64,000 nt of DNA from Pseudomonas silvicola (GCF_026651855.1 NZ_CP093280.1:2520001-2584000), one strand, 5' to 3'; shown: positions 1 to 19,988, counted from the first letter of the stretch. Notes: generated from the sequence alone by a model not told the origin. Translations and numbers: made by a program.

Positions 1-1
1 A

Positions 2-2989
<2,988 letters not shown>

Positions 2990-3040
2990 GCCAGTCAAAG
3001 GTGACTAGACTCGACCCAGATCGTTAAACTCGACCTCAAT

Positions 3041-3066
3041 GCGCCCTTTCCCGTAGGGTAGGGCGC
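3041..3066 (+). terminator. hairpin between dnaE and accA
   Basis: Inverted repeat GCGCCCT/AGGGCGC around a short loop, 52 bp after the dnaE stop. No T-run follows, so it may be a weak terminator, a processing site or an mRNA-stabilising hairpin. Confidence 0.4.
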
Positions 3067-3118
3067 CTAAACGGATCAACCGGCCGGCCGCTTGGCCGTC
3101 GACCCAAGACGGATGCCT

Positions 3119-4066
3119 ATGAACCCGAATTTTCTTGATTTCGAACAGCCGATCGCTGACCTGCAAGCCAAGATCGAAGAACTGCGCCTGGTCGGCAACG
3201 ACAACTCGCTGAACATCAGCGACGAGATCTCGCGCCTGCAAGACAAGAGCAGCACCCTGACCGAGAGCATTTTCGGCAACCTGACCAGCTGGCAGATCGC
3301 GCGCATGGCGCGTCACCCGCGCCGCCCGTATACCCTGGACTACATCCAGCACATCTTCACCGAGTTCGATGAGCTGCACGGCGACCGTCACTTCTCCGAC
3401 GACGCCGCCATCGTCGGCGGTATCGCGCGCCTGGACGACCAGCCCGTGATGGTCATCGGCCATCAGAAAGGCCGGGAAGTGCGTGAAAAGGTTCGCCGCA
3501 ACTTCGGCATGCCGCGCCCGGAAGGCTACCGCAAGGCGTGCCGCCTGATGGAAATGGCCGAACGCTTCAAGATGCCGATCCTGACCTTTATCGATACCCC
3601 GGGCGCGTACCCTGGCATCGATGCCGAAGAGCGCAACCAGAGCGAAGCCATCGCCTGGAACCTGCGTGTCATGGCGCGCCTGAAAACCCCGATCATCGCC
3701 ACCGTGATCGGTGAAGGTGGGTCGGGCGGCGCCCTGGCCATCGGCGTGTGCGACCAGCTGAACATGCTGCAGTACTCCACCTACGCGGTGATCTCGCCCG
3801 AAGGTTGCGCTTCCATCCTGTGGAAGACCGCCGACAAGGCCCCGGACGCTGCCGAGGCCATGGGCATCACTGCCGAGCGCCTCAAAGGCCTGGGCATCGT
3901 CGACAAGGTCATCCAGGAGCCACTGGGCGGCGCCCACCGCGACCCGGCGGCTGCTTCGGCACTGATCCGCAAGGAACTGGCCTCGCAACTGGCCATGCTC
4001 AAGGAGCTGGACATGGACGCGCTGCTCAAGCGCCGTTATGACCGCCTGATGAGCTACGGCCTGTAA
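3119..4066 (+). CDS. accA: acetyl-CoA carboxylase carboxyltransferase subunit alpha
   Basis: Alpha half of the carboxyltransferase that passes the carboxyl group from biotin to acetyl-CoA to make malonyl-CoA, the first step of fatty-acid synthesis; partner of AccD. The ATG giving [14 protein letters not shown] was chosen because it matches the family N-terminus and yields the usual 315 residues; the frame opens 27 bp earlier but the extra residues are not conserved. The crotonase-fold glycine loop [12 protein letters not shown] lies near nt 3712, and the conserved [10 protein letters not shown] near nt 3589. It sits between dnaE and tilS, the standard Pseudomonas order. Confidence 0.97.
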   Translation: MNPNFLDFEQPIADLQAKIEELRLVGNDNSLNISDEISRLQDKSSTLTESIFGNLTSWQIARMARHPRRPYTLDYIQHIFTEFDELHGDRHFSDDAAIVGGIARLDDQPVMVIGHQKGREVREKVRRNFGMPRPEGYRKACRLMEMAERFKMPILTFIDTPGAYPGIDAEERNQSEAIAWNLRVMARLKTPIIATVIGEGGSGGALAIGVCDQLNMLQYSTYAVISPEGCASILWKTADKAPDAAEAMGITAERLKGLGIVDKVIQEPLGGAHRDPAAASALIRKELASQLAMLKELDMDALLKRRYDRLMSYGL

Positions 4067-4079
4067 GCCACCCGCGCCC

Positions 4080-4165
4080 CGTAGCAGCGGACTTGGCCGC
4101 GTCAGTCTTTATGCGATGTGCCTGGCACTCCGCGGGGCCAGGACGCGGCCAGGTCCGCTGCTACG
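4080..4165. repeat. long imperfect palindrome (REP-like) between accA and tilS
   Basis: Two 24-nt arms, 4080-4103 and 4142-4165, are reverse complements with one mismatch and enclose 38 nt. The left arm begins CGTAGCAGCGGAC and the right arm ends GTCCGCTGCTACG. It occupies most of the 137-bp gap. Its form is that of a Pseudomonas repetitive extragenic palindrome, and it could also end accA transcription. Confidence 0.6.
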
Positions 4166-4203
4166 GGGCCGCGTCAGGGTCACCACAAGAGGGGGAGCCT
4201 GAA

Positions 4204-5502
4204 ATGACCCACGCCCTGCTCCATCGCCTCGCGCCATGGCGCACCGCTCCTCGCTGGCACATCGCGCTCTCCGGCGGCCTCGACTCCACCGTCCTGCTGC
4301 ACCAGCTGGCCACTCTGGCCCGTACCGAAGTCCTTCCCCCGCTGCACGCCATTCACGTCCACCACGGCCTTCAGGCCGCCGCCGACGCCTGGCCGCTGCA
4401 TTGCCAGCGCCTGTGTGACGCCCTGGGCGTGCCGCTGACCGTGATGCCTGTCAAGGTCGTTCCGGGCGCTAGCCTGGAAGCCGCTGCCCGCAGCGCGCGC
4501 TACCAGGCATTCGAGCAAGCGCTCGCCGCAGGGGACGTGCTGTTCACCGGCCAGCACCGTGATGACCAGGCCGAAACCCTGCTGTTTCGCCTGCTCCGCG
4601 GCGCCGGTGTGCGGGGCCTGGCGGCCATGGCTGGCGAGCGGACTCTGAGCCAGGGCCGGCTGGTGCGGCCGTTGTTGCAAACGTCCCGTGCCGAATTGGA
4701 GGCCTACGCCCAGGTGCACCAGCTCGACTGGGTTGACGATCCCTCCAATACCGATACCCGCTTCGCCCGCAATTACCTGCGCCACGAGGTCATGCCGGTG
4801 ATTACCCGGCGCTGGCCCAAGGCCGCGCAGACCTTCGCCCGTGCCGCCAGCCATCTGGCCGAGGCGCAAGGGTTGCTGTCGGAGCTGGCGGCGGATGATT
4901 TGCGTGCCGCTGCCACGCCGAGCGCGTTCCCCTGGTTGCCCGTGCCGTCGCTGGCGCTGGCGCCGCTGCTTGCACTGTCCGAGCCCCGCCAGCGCAATGC
5001 CCTGCAGCACTGGTTGGCAGGCTTCACCCGCTTGCCGGATACCCAGCACTGGGCTGGCTGGGCCAGCCTGCGCGACGCCGTGCCGTCGGCTACGCCGGTG
5101 TGGGTTCTGGGGGACGGCCGCCTGTTGCGTGCCGGTGGTCGGTTGTGGTGGCTGAATGAGGTGTGGCGGGCAGAGCCTCAGGGCGTGGTCGACTGGCCGC
5201 TGGTTGGCGAGCCCCTGGAGTTGCCCGGCAACGGCCAGGTGCGCCTGTGCGGCCTGGCGCCGCAGGGCAGGGTGCAGGTGCGCTACCGCCAGGGCGGGGA
5301 AGTACTGCAGGCAGCCGGCCGCGGCCACCGCGACCTCAAGCGCCTGCTCAACGAAACCGGGCTGCCGCCCTTCGTGCGCGGGCGCCTGCCACTGTTGTTC
5401 GTAGATGGCCAATTGACTGCCGTGGCGAACCTGCCAGCCATTGGCGGCAACGGCGTGGATTTGCATTGGCTGCCACCGACGAACGCACAACGTTTGAGAT
5501 GA
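4204..5502 (+). CDS. tilS: tRNA(Ile)-lysidine synthetase
   Basis: Converts C34 of the CAU-anticodon tRNA-Ile to lysidine, so that it reads AUA and is charged with Ile rather than Met; essential in most bacteria. The PP-loop ATP-pyrophosphatase motif SGGLDST is at residues 23-29, with GQHRDDQAETLL further on, and a C-terminal TilS domain containing LLNETGLPP. ATG 4204 is preceded by a purine-rich GAGGGGGAG ribosome-binding site. The open frame extends to 4093, but that part crosses the REP-like palindrome. 432 residues, normal for the family. Confidence 0.95.
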   Translation: MTHALLHRLAPWRTAPRWHIALSGGLDSTVLLHQLATLARTEVLPPLHAIHVHHGLQAAADAWPLHCQRLCDALGVPLTVMPVKVVPGASLEAAARSARYQAFEQALAAGDVLFTGQHRDDQAETLLFRLLRGAGVRGLAAMAGERTLSQGRLVRPLLQTSRAELEAYAQVHQLDWVDDPSNTDTRFARNYLRHEVMPVITRRWPKAAQTFARAASHLAEAQGLLSELAADDLRAAATPSAFPWLPVPSLALAPLLALSEPRQRNALQHWLAGFTRLPDTQHWAGWASLRDAVPSATPVWVLGDGRLLRAGGRLWWLNEVWRAEPQGVVDWPLVGEPLELPGNGQVRLCGLAPQGRVQVRYRQGGEVLQAAGRGHRDLKRLLNETGLPPFVRGRLPLLFVDGQLTAVANLPAIGGNGVDLHWLPPTNAQRLR

Positions 5503-5650
5503 AAGCCTGTTTCCGGTAGACTACGCTCCCTTCTTGATACAACTTCTGTGCTTGCCCAGCAAACACGGCGGTTGCCGATTGCCAAACCGTTTTTGGCCGT
5601 CGGGGGCTTCGGCCTTCCTTCGCTTTCCCCGGCGGCTCTGACCGCTTTAA

Positions 5651-9609
<3,959 letters not shown>

Positions 9610-9640
9610 GCTTTAGATGGTACAAAGCAAGCGCTGTACA

Positions 9641-9671
9641 GCACAAAGCCTGGCCTAGCCAGGCTTCGTGC
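9641..9671 (+). terminator. hairpin after eno
   Basis: Inverted repeat GCAC-AAGCCTGGC-CTA-GCCAGGCTT-GTGC lies 32 bp after eno. A T-tract is lacking, so termination may be partial. Confidence 0.5.
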
Positions 9672-9707
9672 CATCAGTACGGCCGTTTATTTCCACTGGA
9701 TACCTTG

Positions 9708-9986
9708 ATGCGCAGTCCTTATTGGTTGTTCCTTGTCCTGCTCTTGCTGCTGGGTGGCTTGCAATACCGCCTTTGGGTCGGTAATGGCAGCCTGGCCCAG
9801 GTCACGAGCCTGGAGCAGCAGATCGCCGACCAGCACGCCGAGAACGAGCGTTTGCTGGAGCGCAACCGTGTGCTGGATGCGGAAGTGGCCGAGCTGAAAA
9901 AGGGCATGGAGACCGTTGAAGAACGGGCTCGCCATGAACTGGGCATGGTCAAGGACGGTGAAACCCTTTATCAGTTGGCCCAATGA
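9708..9986 (+). CDS. ftsB: cell division protein FtsB
   Basis: Small bitopic inner-membrane protein that forms the FtsQ-FtsB-FtsL complex and activates septal peptidoglycan synthesis. 92 residues: one N-terminal membrane segment (about residues 4-20), then a periplasmic coiled coil (about 28-70, ENERLLERNRVLDAEV). ATG 9708 is preferred; a TTG directly before it is also in frame. The stop overlaps the ispD start by 4 bp (ATGA), so the two are translationally coupled. Confidence 0.93.
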   Translation: MRSPYWLFLVLLLLLGGLQYRLWVGNGSLAQVTSLEQQIADQHAENERLLERNRVLDAEVAELKKGMETVEERARHELGMVKDGETLYQLAQ

Positions 9987-10693
9987 CCTATTCTTCTCCT
10001 GCCTTCTGGGCAGTGATTCCTGCCGCGGGCGTTGGCGCCCGGATGGCAGCCGACCGGCCCAAGCAGTACCTGCACCTGGGCGGGCGAACCATTCTCGAAC
10101 ACAGCCTTGACTGCTTTCTCGACCACCCTGGCCTCAAGGGGCTGGTGGTGAGCCTGGCTGAAGACGACCCCTATTGGCCGGAGCTGGCCAGCGCCCGTGA
10201 CCCGCGCATTCAACGTGCCCCGGGTGGGCGCGAACGGGCTGACTCGGTACTCAACGCCTTGCTGCACCTTCACGCCAACGGCGCTGAGGACGACGACTGG
10301 GTGCTGGTGCACGATGCGGCCCGGCCGAACCTGGCGCGGGCCGACCTGGACAGGTTGCTGGGTGAGCTGGCCCATGACCCGGTGGGTGGCCTGCTGGCGG
10401 TACCGGCCAAGGACACCCTCAAGCGCGCTGATGCCCATGGCCGGGTGGCCGAGACCGTCGACCGCACCACCATCTGGCAAGCCTACACGCCGCAGATGTT
10501 TCGCCTGGGGGCCTTGCACCGGGCGCTGGCTGACAGCCTGGTGGCCGACGTGGCAGTCACCGACGAGGCCAGTGCCATGGAGTGGGCCGGCCAGGCGCCG
10601 CGCCTGATCGAAGGGCGCTCGGACAACCTCAAGGTTACCCGCCCCGAAGACCTCGAGTGGCTGCGCCAGCGCTGGGCGCAACGATCGCGGTGA
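9983..10693 (+). CDS. ispD: 2-C-methyl-D-erythritol 4-phosphate cytidylyltransferase
   Basis: Third enzyme of the MEP isoprenoid pathway: MEP + CTP to CDP-methylerythritol. 236 residues. The N-terminal nucleotide-binding stretch PAAGVGARMAADRPKQYL carries the conserved Gly, Arg and Lys, and VLVHDAARP is the family signature. It overlaps ftsB by 4 bp. The related pathway gene ispF is 3.3 kb downstream, the formaldehyde genes lying between them, as in other pseudomonads. Confidence 0.97.
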   Translation: MTYSSPAFWAVIPAAGVGARMAADRPKQYLHLGGRTILEHSLDCFLDHPGLKGLVVSLAEDDPYWPELASARDPRIQRAPGGRERADSVLNALLHLHANGAEDDDWVLVHDAARPNLARADLDRLLGELAHDPVGGLLAVPAKDTLKRADAHGRVAETVDRTTIWQAYTPQMFRLGALHRALADSLVADVAVTDEASAMEWAGQAPRLIEGRSDNLKVTRPEDLEWLRQRWAQRSR

Positions 10694-10756
10694 CTGCTTC
10701 CCGCGCTTCGCCGGTCCCACGGGGCGCAATCATCCCCTGCAGGGGTGGGCAGCGCT
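10694..10756. repeat. REP-like fragment between convergent ispD and LysR gene
   Basis: The gap contains CTTCCCGCGCTTCGCCGGTCCCAC, a form of the Pseudomonas REP sequence, followed by the short palindrome CCCCTGCAGGGG. Similar CGCTTCGCCCGGT motifs occur near 39655 and 46270. Confidence 0.5.
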
Positions 10757-10760
10757 AGAT

Positions 10761-12879
<2,119 letters not shown>

Positions 12880-12960
12880 GGAGCAGCGGCAAGCTGCAAG
12901 CTGCAAGGGGGATGCGTGCCTTGCGGCTTGAGGCCTGAAGCCTGACGCTGGAGAAAATCT

Positions 12961-13803
12961 ATGACGCTGGACAATATTTCCTGCCAGAAAAGCGCAGGTG
13001 GCTGGCACAAGCGTTACCGCCATCGCTCCGAGGTGCTGGGGTGTGACATGGTGTTCGCGGTGTACTTGCCGCCCCAGGCGGAGCAGGGCGGCAAATTGCC
13101 GGTGCTGTATTGGCTCTCGGGACTGACCTGTACCGACGAGAATTTCATGCAGAAGGCCGGCGCCCACAAGCTGGCGGCCGAGCTGGGGCTGATCATCGTG
13201 GCGCCCGACACCAGCCCGCGCGGCGCGGACGTGCCGGGTGACCCGGACGGCGCCTGGGACTTCGGCCTGGGGGCGGGGTTCTACCTCAATGCCACCCAGC
13301 AGCCCTGGGCTCAGCATTACCGCATGCACGATTACGTGGTCAGCGAGCTGCCAGCGCTGGTGGAGGCGCATTTTCCCGCCTCGGACCGTCGCGCGATCAG
13401 CGGCCATTCCATGGGTGGGCACGGGGCACTGGTGTGTGCCCTGCGCAACCCGGGGCGCTACACCTCGGTCTCGGCGTTTTCGCCCATCAGCAACCCCATG
13501 GATTGCCCCTGGGGCCAGAAAGCCTTCTCCCGCTACCTGGGTGAAGAGCGTTCACGCTGGCGCGAGTGGGATGCCTCGGTGCTGCTGAGCGAGGCCAAGG
13601 CGCCGTTGGCGCTGCTGGTGGACCAGGGCGACCGCGACGACTTCCTGGAAAACCAGCTCAAGCCCGAAGCCCTGGTGCAGGCGGCGAAGGCGGCGGGGCA
13701 CGACCTGGAGCTGCGCATGCAGCCGGGCTATGACCACAGCTATTACTTCATCGCCAGTTTCATCGACGACCACCTGCGCCATCACGCCAAGGCGCTGGCG
13801 TAA
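12961..13803 (+). CDS. fghA: S-formylglutathione hydrolase
   Basis: Hydrolyses S-formylglutathione to formate and glutathione, completing the route begun by FrmA. 280 residues, alpha/beta-hydrolase (esterase D) fold. Nucleophile elbow [10 protein letters not shown] around residue 148, catalytic Asp region DQGDRDDFL and catalytic His in YDHSYYF near the C-terminus. The gap to frmA holds short tandem CAAGCTG runs but no clear promoter, so the two are probably cotranscribed. Confidence 0.95.
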   Translation: MTLDNISCQKSAGGWHKRYRHRSEVLGCDMVFAVYLPPQAEQGGKLPVLYWLSGLTCTDENFMQKAGAHKLAAELGLIIVAPDTSPRGADVPGDPDGAWDFGLGAGFYLNATQQPWAQHYRMHDYVVSELPALVEAHFPASDRRAISGHSMGGHGALVCALRNPGRYTSVSAFSPISNPMDCPWGQKAFSRYLGEERSRWREWDASVLLSEAKAPLALLVDQGDRDDFLENQLKPEALVQAAKAAGHDLELRMQPGYDHSYYFIASFIDDHLRHHAKALA

Positions 13804-13925
13804 CGGTGTTTCCCATGGCAACGGGCGAGCCCCCGAGGCTGCAGGGTGATGTCGTTTTGCCGCTGATCGGCGGCATTCTGGCGCCGCTTTTTGCAGCCCC
13901 GTTGTTACGTAAAGCAGGTAGAATC

Positions 13926-13956
13926 ACGCCCTGTCTCATTCAGGGCGTTCCTTTTT
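13926..13956 (+). terminator. terminator-like hairpin directly before ispF
   Basis: Stem CGCCCTG/CAGGGCG with a 7-nt loop, followed by TTCCTTTTT that runs into the ispF ATG at 13957. It probably ends fghA transcription. The only Shine-Dalgarno-like bases for ispF (AGGG) are in the 3' arm, so folding could also limit ispF translation. Confidence 0.55.
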
Positions 13957-14430
13957 ATGCGTATTGGCCACGGCTACGATGTGCACCGTTTCGCTGACGG
14001 CGATTTCATTACCCTGGGCGGCGTTCGCATCGCTCACACATTCGGCCTGCTCGCCCATTCCGACGGCGACGTGCTGCTGCATGCCTTGAGCGATGCCTTG
14101 CTCGGCGCCGCGGCACTGGGTGACATCGGCAAGCACTTCCCCGACACGGATCCGCAGTTCAAGGGCGCTGACAGCCGTGTGCTGTTGCGTCATGTGGTGG
14201 GTATCGTCCAGGCCAAGGGTTGGAAGGTCGGCAATGTCGACGCCACCATCGTGGCCCAGGCGCCCAAGATGGCCCCGCACATCGACACCATGCGCAGCCT
14301 CATCGCCGAAGACCTTCAGGTCGAACTGGACCAGGTCAACGTCAAGGCCACCACCACCGAAAAGCTGGGTTTCACCGGCCGTGAGGAAGGGATCGCGGTT
14401 CACGCCGTGGCCTTGTTGCTCACAGCATGA
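13957..14430 (+). CDS. ispF: 2-C-methyl-D-erythritol 2,4-cyclodiphosphate synthase
   Basis: Fifth enzyme of the MEP pathway; cyclises CDP-methylerythritol 2-phosphate with loss of CMP. 157 residues, normal. N-terminal [12 protein letters not shown] carries the metal ligands Asp8 and His10, and [19 protein letters not shown] is the signature. The ATG lies directly behind a hairpin and T-run, and the usual Shine-Dalgarno spacing is not seen. The stop overlaps the truD start (ATGA). Confidence 0.97.
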   Translation: MRIGHGYDVHRFADGDFITLGGVRIAHTFGLLAHSDGDVLLHALSDALLGAAALGDIGKHFPDTDPQFKGADSRVLLRHVVGIVQAKGWKVGNVDATIVAQAPKMAPHIDTMRSLIAEDLQVELDQVNVKATTTEKLGFTGREEGIAVHAVALLLTA

Positions 14431-15472
14431 CTGAGTTCGAATTGCTGGGCCCCTGCGCCGCCGGGCCTGCACTGGGCCGTGCCGTACTGAAAGCCACCGC
14501 CGACGACTTTCAGGTCGACGAGGTGCTGGATATTCCCCTGGCGGGCGAGGGCGAGCACCTCTGGCTGTGGGTGGAAAAACGCAATCTCAACACCGAGGAA
14601 GCGGCCCGTCGCCTGGCCAAGGCCGCTGGCGTGCCGCTGCGCACCGTCAGCTATGCCGGGTTGAAGGACCGTCAGGCGCTGACCCGCCAGTGGTTCAGCC
14701 TGCACCTGCCGGGCAAGGCCGATCCTGACCTGCGTGCTGCCGAAAACGAAACCCTGAGCATCCTCAAGGTGGCCCGGCACAAGCGCAAGCTGCAGCGCGG
14801 CGCTCACTCGGCCAACGGCTTTACCTTGCGCCTGACCGGGCTGCAGGCCGACCGCGAGGCGCTGGACGCCAGGCTGAAGCAATTGAGCCAGACTGGCGTA
14901 CCGAATTACTTCGGTACCCAGCGCTTCGGTTTTCAAGGTGGCAACGTCCATGATGCTCGTCAGTGGGCCGAGCGCCAGGCCCTGCCCGAGCAGCGCAACG
15001 TGCGCTCGCGGTTGCTGTCGACGGCGCGCAGCTATCTGTTCAATCAGGTACTGGCGGCAAGGGTGGCCGACGGTACCTGGAACCAGGCCCAGGTCGGCGA
15101 CCTGCTGGCGTTCACCGACAGCCGCAGCTTCTTCCCGGCCGGTGAGGCCGAGTGCAGCGACCCACGCCTGGCCATTCTCGACCTGCACCCCACCGGCCCG
15201 TTGTGGGGCGAAGGTGACTCGCCGGCTACTGGCGCCATCCATGCATTGGAACAGAATGTCGGTGCGGCTCTGGCGCCGCTTGGTCAATGGCTGGCAAAAG
15301 CGGGCATGGCGCACGAACGACGCATCCTGCGGCTGCCCATCGGCGGTTTGACGTGGCATTATCCAGAGCCTGACATTCTGCAATTGGAATTCGTCCTGCC
15401 GGCCGGATGCTTCGCCACCGTCGTGGTGCGCGAGCTCGTCGATCTGCTGCCTGCAGGGCACACGGACAGCCC

Positions 15473-15485
<13 letters not shown>
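14427..15485 (+). CDS. truD: tRNA pseudouridine(13) synthase
   Basis: Isomerises U13 in tRNA-Glu. 352 residues. The catalytic region is [18 protein letters not shown], with the active-site Asp in KDR (about residue 80), and [10 protein letters not shown] is the TruD signature. Its start overlaps ispF by 4 bp and its end overlaps surE by 13 bp, part of a tight ispF-truD-surE-pcm run. Confidence 0.96.
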
Positions 15486-16896
<1,411 letters not shown>

Positions 16897-17000
16897 GCGC
16901 ATTTCTCGCGCCGGGTGAATTCTTCCGCAGGGTGTGTGTCTGACAGCGCAGCCTTTACAGGTTGTAACGCGAATGGGTCAGTAAAGTCCGAGTGGATGGT

Positions 17001-17006
17001 TATAAT
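17001..17006 (+). promoter_or_regulatory. -10 box upstream of nlpD
   Basis: A perfect TATAAT lies 54 bp before the nlpD GTG in the pcm-nlpD gap. No strong -35 box is placed before it. It would drive nlpD and possibly rpoS. Confidence 0.45.
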
Positions 17007-17059
17007 TGCGACACAACAGTCTATTTTTCTATCAGCCACCATTTTCAAGGGAGCGGCGG

Positions 17060-17953
17060 GTGAGTCCCACAGTCAATCGGCAGCATGCAGGACTATCGAG
17101 CTACAAGCTTCTGGTGATTGGCCTCGCCCTTGCAACCACGTTGGCCGGTTGTTCCAGCAGCCCTTCGGGTGGCGTACGGGTGGTGGACCGCAGCAACGGC
17201 GGTTCGGCCAGCGCACCCGCGGCGCCGGAGCGCCAGCCGGTCACCACGGGCCAATACCGGGTCAAGCGCGGCGATACCCTGTTCTCCATCGCCTTTCGTT
17301 ACGGCTGGGACTACAAGGCCTTGGCGGCGCGCAACAGCATCCCCGAGCCCTATACCATTCATCCGGGTCAGACCATTCGCTTCGGTGATGGGCGTGCGCC
17401 AACTGTAGTGGCTTCCACTACAAAAACTGAAACCTCCACTTCGCCCGGCGGCTCCTTCACGGTCACTCGTCGGCCCATCATCTTCACCCCGGTGCCGGGC
17501 GACAAGAACCAGAAAGCGCCGGCGCAGAGCGCTCCAGCCACGGTTCCCGAGCCTGTGCCCGTGCCCGCTGGCGAGAAGATCGCCGGGGGTTGGACCTGGC
17601 CAGCCAATGGTGTCCTGATTGGAAAATTTGCTTCAAACGGTAGTTTGAATAAAGGCGTTGATATCGCCGGGGAATTGGGACAGCCTGTTTTTGCTGCGTC
17701 TGATGGTTCAGTGGTGTACGCCGGGAGTGGCTTGCGGGGCTACGGCGAGTTGATCATCATCAAGCACAGCGATACCTACGTCAGTGCCTACGGTCACAAC
17801 CGCAGGCTCTTGGTTCGGGAGGGGCAGCAGGTCAAGGCCGGGCAGACAATTGCCGAGATGGGTTCGACGGGTACCGACCGGGTGAAGCTTCATTTTGAAA
17901 TTCGCCGCCAGGGCAAACCTGTGGACCCGCTGCAATTCCTGCCGCGCCGCTGA
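17060..17953 (+). CDS. nlpD: lipoprotein NlpD, LysM/M23 amidase activator
   Basis: Outer-membrane lipoprotein that activates the septal amidase AmiC; its M23 domain is usually degenerate. 297 residues from GTG 17060, chosen because AAGGGAG precedes it at good spacing; the open frame from 17006 begins inside the putative -10 box. The signal peptide ends in lipobox LAGC; LysM follows (YRVKRGDTLFSIAFRYGW...), then a Pro/Ala linker and a C-terminal M23 fold. rpoS is next, and in Pseudomonas a main rpoS promoter lies inside nlpD. Confidence 0.94.
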   Translation: MSPTVNRQHAGLSSYKLLVIGLALATTLAGCSSSPSGGVRVVDRSNGGSASAPAAPERQPVTTGQYRVKRGDTLFSIAFRYGWDYKALAARNSIPEPYTIHPGQTIRFGDGRAPTVVASTTKTETSTSPGGSFTVTRRPIIFTPVPGDKNQKAPAQSAPATVPEPVPVPAGEKIAGGWTWPANGVLIGKFASNGSLNKGVDIAGELGQPVFAASDGSVVYAGSGLRGYGELIIIKHSDTYVSAYGHNRRLLVREGQQVKAGQTIAEMGSTGTDRVKLHFEIRRQGKPVDPLQFLPRR

Positions 17954-18061
17954 CGTGTTGCCAAGCCTGTTCCGTGATGTAGCGGGGACAGGCTTCAGCG
18001 CTGCCAAGGATATGCGCGGCGCTAGAGCTTGAGGTCGAACTCAACAAAGGGACTATAAAAA

Positions 18062-19066
18062 ATGGCTCTCAACAAAGAAGCGCCGGAGTTTGACATCGAC
18101 GATGAGGTGCTCCTTATGGAAACCGGCATCGTCCTGGACGCGGAGGCGGATGAAGAACCGGCGGTTCCCTCTGTTCGTGCCAAGGCCAAACCATCCACAA
18201 CGCTCAAGCAACACAAGTACATCGATTACACCCGTGCGCTGGATGCCACGCAGCTGTATTTGAATGAAATCGGCTTTTCCCCCCTGCTGTCTCCGGAAGA
18301 AGAAGTGCATTTTGCGCGGTTGTCGCAAAAAGGCGATCCGGCTGGCCGCAAGCGCATGATCGAAAGCAACCTGCGCCTGGTGGTGAAAATCGCTCGTCGC
18401 TACGTGAACCGTGGGCTGTCCCTGCTCGACCTGATCGAGGAAGGCAACCTGGGCCTGATTCGCGCCGTGGAGAAATTCGACCCCGAGCGCGGCTTCCGTT
18501 TTTCCACCTACGCCACGTGGTGGATTCGCCAGACCATCGAACGCGCCATCATGAACCAGACCCGGACCATCCGGCTGCCGATTCATGTCGTGAAGGAACT
18601 CAATGTCTACTTGAGGGCGGCGCGTGAACTGACCCAGAAGCTCGACCATGAACCGTCACCGGAGGAAATCGCCAGCTTGCTGGAGAAACCGGTGGGCGAG
18701 GTCAAGCGCATGCTGGGGCTCAACGAGCGAGTCAGTTCGGTGGACGTGTCCCTTGGGCCGGATTCGGACAAGACCCTGTTGGACACCCTCACGGATGACC
18801 GTCCTACCGATCCCTGTGAACTGCTCCAGGATGACGACCTGTCCCAGAGCATCGACCAATGGTTGTCGGAACTCACCGACAAGCAGCGCGAAGTGGTGGT
18901 ACGTCGCTTCGGCCTGCGGGGCCATGAAAGCAGTACCCTTGAAGACGTAGGTCTGGAAATCGGCCTGACCCGGGAGCGGGTACGGCAGATCCAGGTCGAG
19001 GGCCTGAAAAGGCTGCGCGAGATCCTCGAAAAGAACGGCCTGTCCAGCGAGTCACTGTTTCAGTAA
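18062..19066 (+). CDS. rpoS: RNA polymerase sigma factor RpoS
   Basis: Stationary-phase and general-stress sigma factor (sigma-38). 334 residues. Region 1.2 begins near [11 protein letters not shown], region 2 contains [27 protein letters not shown] and [13 protein letters not shown], region 3 follows, and region 4.2 holds the helix-turn-helix [28 protein letters not shown]. The leader of 108 bp includes a hairpin with AAGCCTGT/ACAGGCTT arms (17963-17995), and AAAGGGAC precedes the ATG. rsmZ and fdxA follow as in other pseudomonads. Confidence 0.98.
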   Translation: MALNKEAPEFDIDDEVLLMETGIVLDAEADEEPAVPSVRAKAKPSTTLKQHKYIDYTRALDATQLYLNEIGFSPLLSPEEEVHFARLSQKGDPAGRKRMIESNLRLVVKIARRYVNRGLSLLDLIEEGNLGLIRAVEKFDPERGFRFSTYATWWIRQTIERAIMNQTRTIRLPIHVVKELNVYLRAARELTQKLDHEPSPEEIASLLEKPVGEVKRMLGLNERVSSVDVSLGPDSDKTLLDTLTDDRPTDPCELLQDDDLSQSIDQWLSELTDKQREVVVRRFGLRGHESSTLEDVGLEIGLTRERVRQIQVEGLKRLREILEKNGLSSESLFQ

Positions 19067-19081
19067 CCGCCTGGCCACGCA

Positions 19082-19108
19082 AACGCCCCGACTGGTTCGG
19101 GGCGTTTT
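19082..19108 (+). terminator. rho-independent terminator of rpoS
   Basis: AACGCCCCGA-CTGG-TTCGGGGCGTTTT, 15 bp after the rpoS stop: GC-rich stem and short T-run. Confidence 0.85.
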
Positions 19109-19152
19109 CATTTGTGCTGCTGGCGCGCGTGTGCGTGATCGCGTACAGGTTC

Positions 19153-19170
19153 TGTAAGCGATTGTGGGGC
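19153..19170 (+). promoter_or_regulatory. candidate GacA upstream activating sequence of rsmZ
   Basis: TGTAAGCGATTG matches the left half and central AT of the GacA box (TGTAAG-N2-AT-N2-CTTACA); the right half is degenerate. It lies about 155 bp before the rsmZ start, a distance similar to known GacA sites at this gene. Confidence 0.5.
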
Positions 19171-19309
19171 CTTGCTGTCAATGGTTCTCCGACGTTGCCC
19201 GTATCTTGTTGTTTTCCCGGCTTAATCTCAGATATTTCCGCTAAGTAACGACTTTTTCTGAAAAGTTTGCCGACTTGAATCGATCGCTCAATCCATTAAT
19301 ATCGAACCC

Positions 19310-19440
19310 GTGCCAAGGATTCGGCACAGGCTTTCAAGGACGAAGGCCAGGACATCGCAAGAAGCGATTCATCAGGACGATGACAGGGAATACAGGGAAC
19401 AGGGACAAAAGGCGGGGCGGGTCAAACCGCCCCTTTTTTT
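19310..19440 (+). ncRNA. rsmZ: regulatory small RNA RsmZ
   Basis: Small RNA that sequesters RsmA/CsrA-family translational repressors and is activated by the GacS/GacA system. About 131 nt between rpoS and fdxA, the standard Pseudomonas position. Seven GGA motifs are visible (AAGGATT, AAGGACG, CAGGACA, CAGGACG and three AGGGA), the first in the loop of GTGCC-N-CGGCAC. The central part matches RsmZ of P. fluorescens as I recall it. It ends in terminator GGGGCGG-GTCAAA-CCGCCCC plus seven T. The TAATAT at 19297-19302 suits a start near 19310; the 5' end is estimated. Confidence 0.92.
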
Positions 19441-19485
19441 GCCTGGAATTCGATCGGGGCTTTCTGCTGACAAGCGACCACAAAA

Positions 19486-19506
19486 AAGGCCCCACGAGGG
19501 GGCCTT
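19486..19506 (-). terminator. rho-independent terminator of fdxA
   Basis: On the minus strand a GGCCCC/GGGGCC stem is followed by a T-run (AAAAAA on the plus strand). It lies 20 bp past the fdxA stop and faces the RsmZ terminator. Confidence 0.8.
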
Positions 19507-19525
19507 TCAACAGCCTGCGAACGCC

Positions 19526-19849
19526 TCAGCGTTCCAGATGCTCGATCTTGCCGGTCTTGCCGTCCCACTCCGCCGCGTCCGGCAGTGGGTCCTTGCGCTC
19601 GGTGACGTTTGGCCAGACTTCTGCCAGTTCGGCGTTCAGCTCGATGAAGTTCTCCATCCCCGCAGGGATCTCGTCTTCAGAGAAGATCGCGACGGCAGGG
19701 CATTCAGGCTCGCAAAGCGCGCAATCGATGCACTCATCCGGGTGAATAACCAGGAAGTTCGGGCCTTCGTAAAAGCAGTCCACCGGACAGACTTCTACGC
19801 AGTCGGTGTACTTGCACTTGATGCAGTTGTCGGTGACGACGAAGGTCAT
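19526..19849 (-). CDS. fdxA: 7Fe ferredoxin FdxA
   Basis: Low-potential electron carrier with one [3Fe-4S] and one [4Fe-4S] cluster. 107 residues from MTFVVTDNC; the open frame runs 42 bp further upstream without conservation. Cys-rich motifs: [19 protein letters not shown] and [13 protein letters not shown]. The acidic C-terminal extension is typical of the Azotobacter/Pseudomonas FdI type. It lies downstream of mutS on the same strand, 139 bp between the genes. Confidence 0.96.
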   Translation of the reverse strand: MTFVVTDNCIKCKYTDCVEVCPVDCFYEGPNFLVIHPDECIDCALCEPECPAVAIFSEDEIPAGMENFIELNAELAEVWPNVTERKDPLPDAAEWDGKTGKIEHLER

Positions 19850-19988
19850 TTCAAAATATCTCCTCAAGGCGGCAGCGAAGCCCCTTTGCAAGGGCCGCTC
19901 GGTTTGGGCTGGTCAGCCGGCGGACCAGGCTAAGAGCCCGTGGCATTCCCAAACCGCGCGGGATTCTATCAGCTTGCACGCTGCTGCG

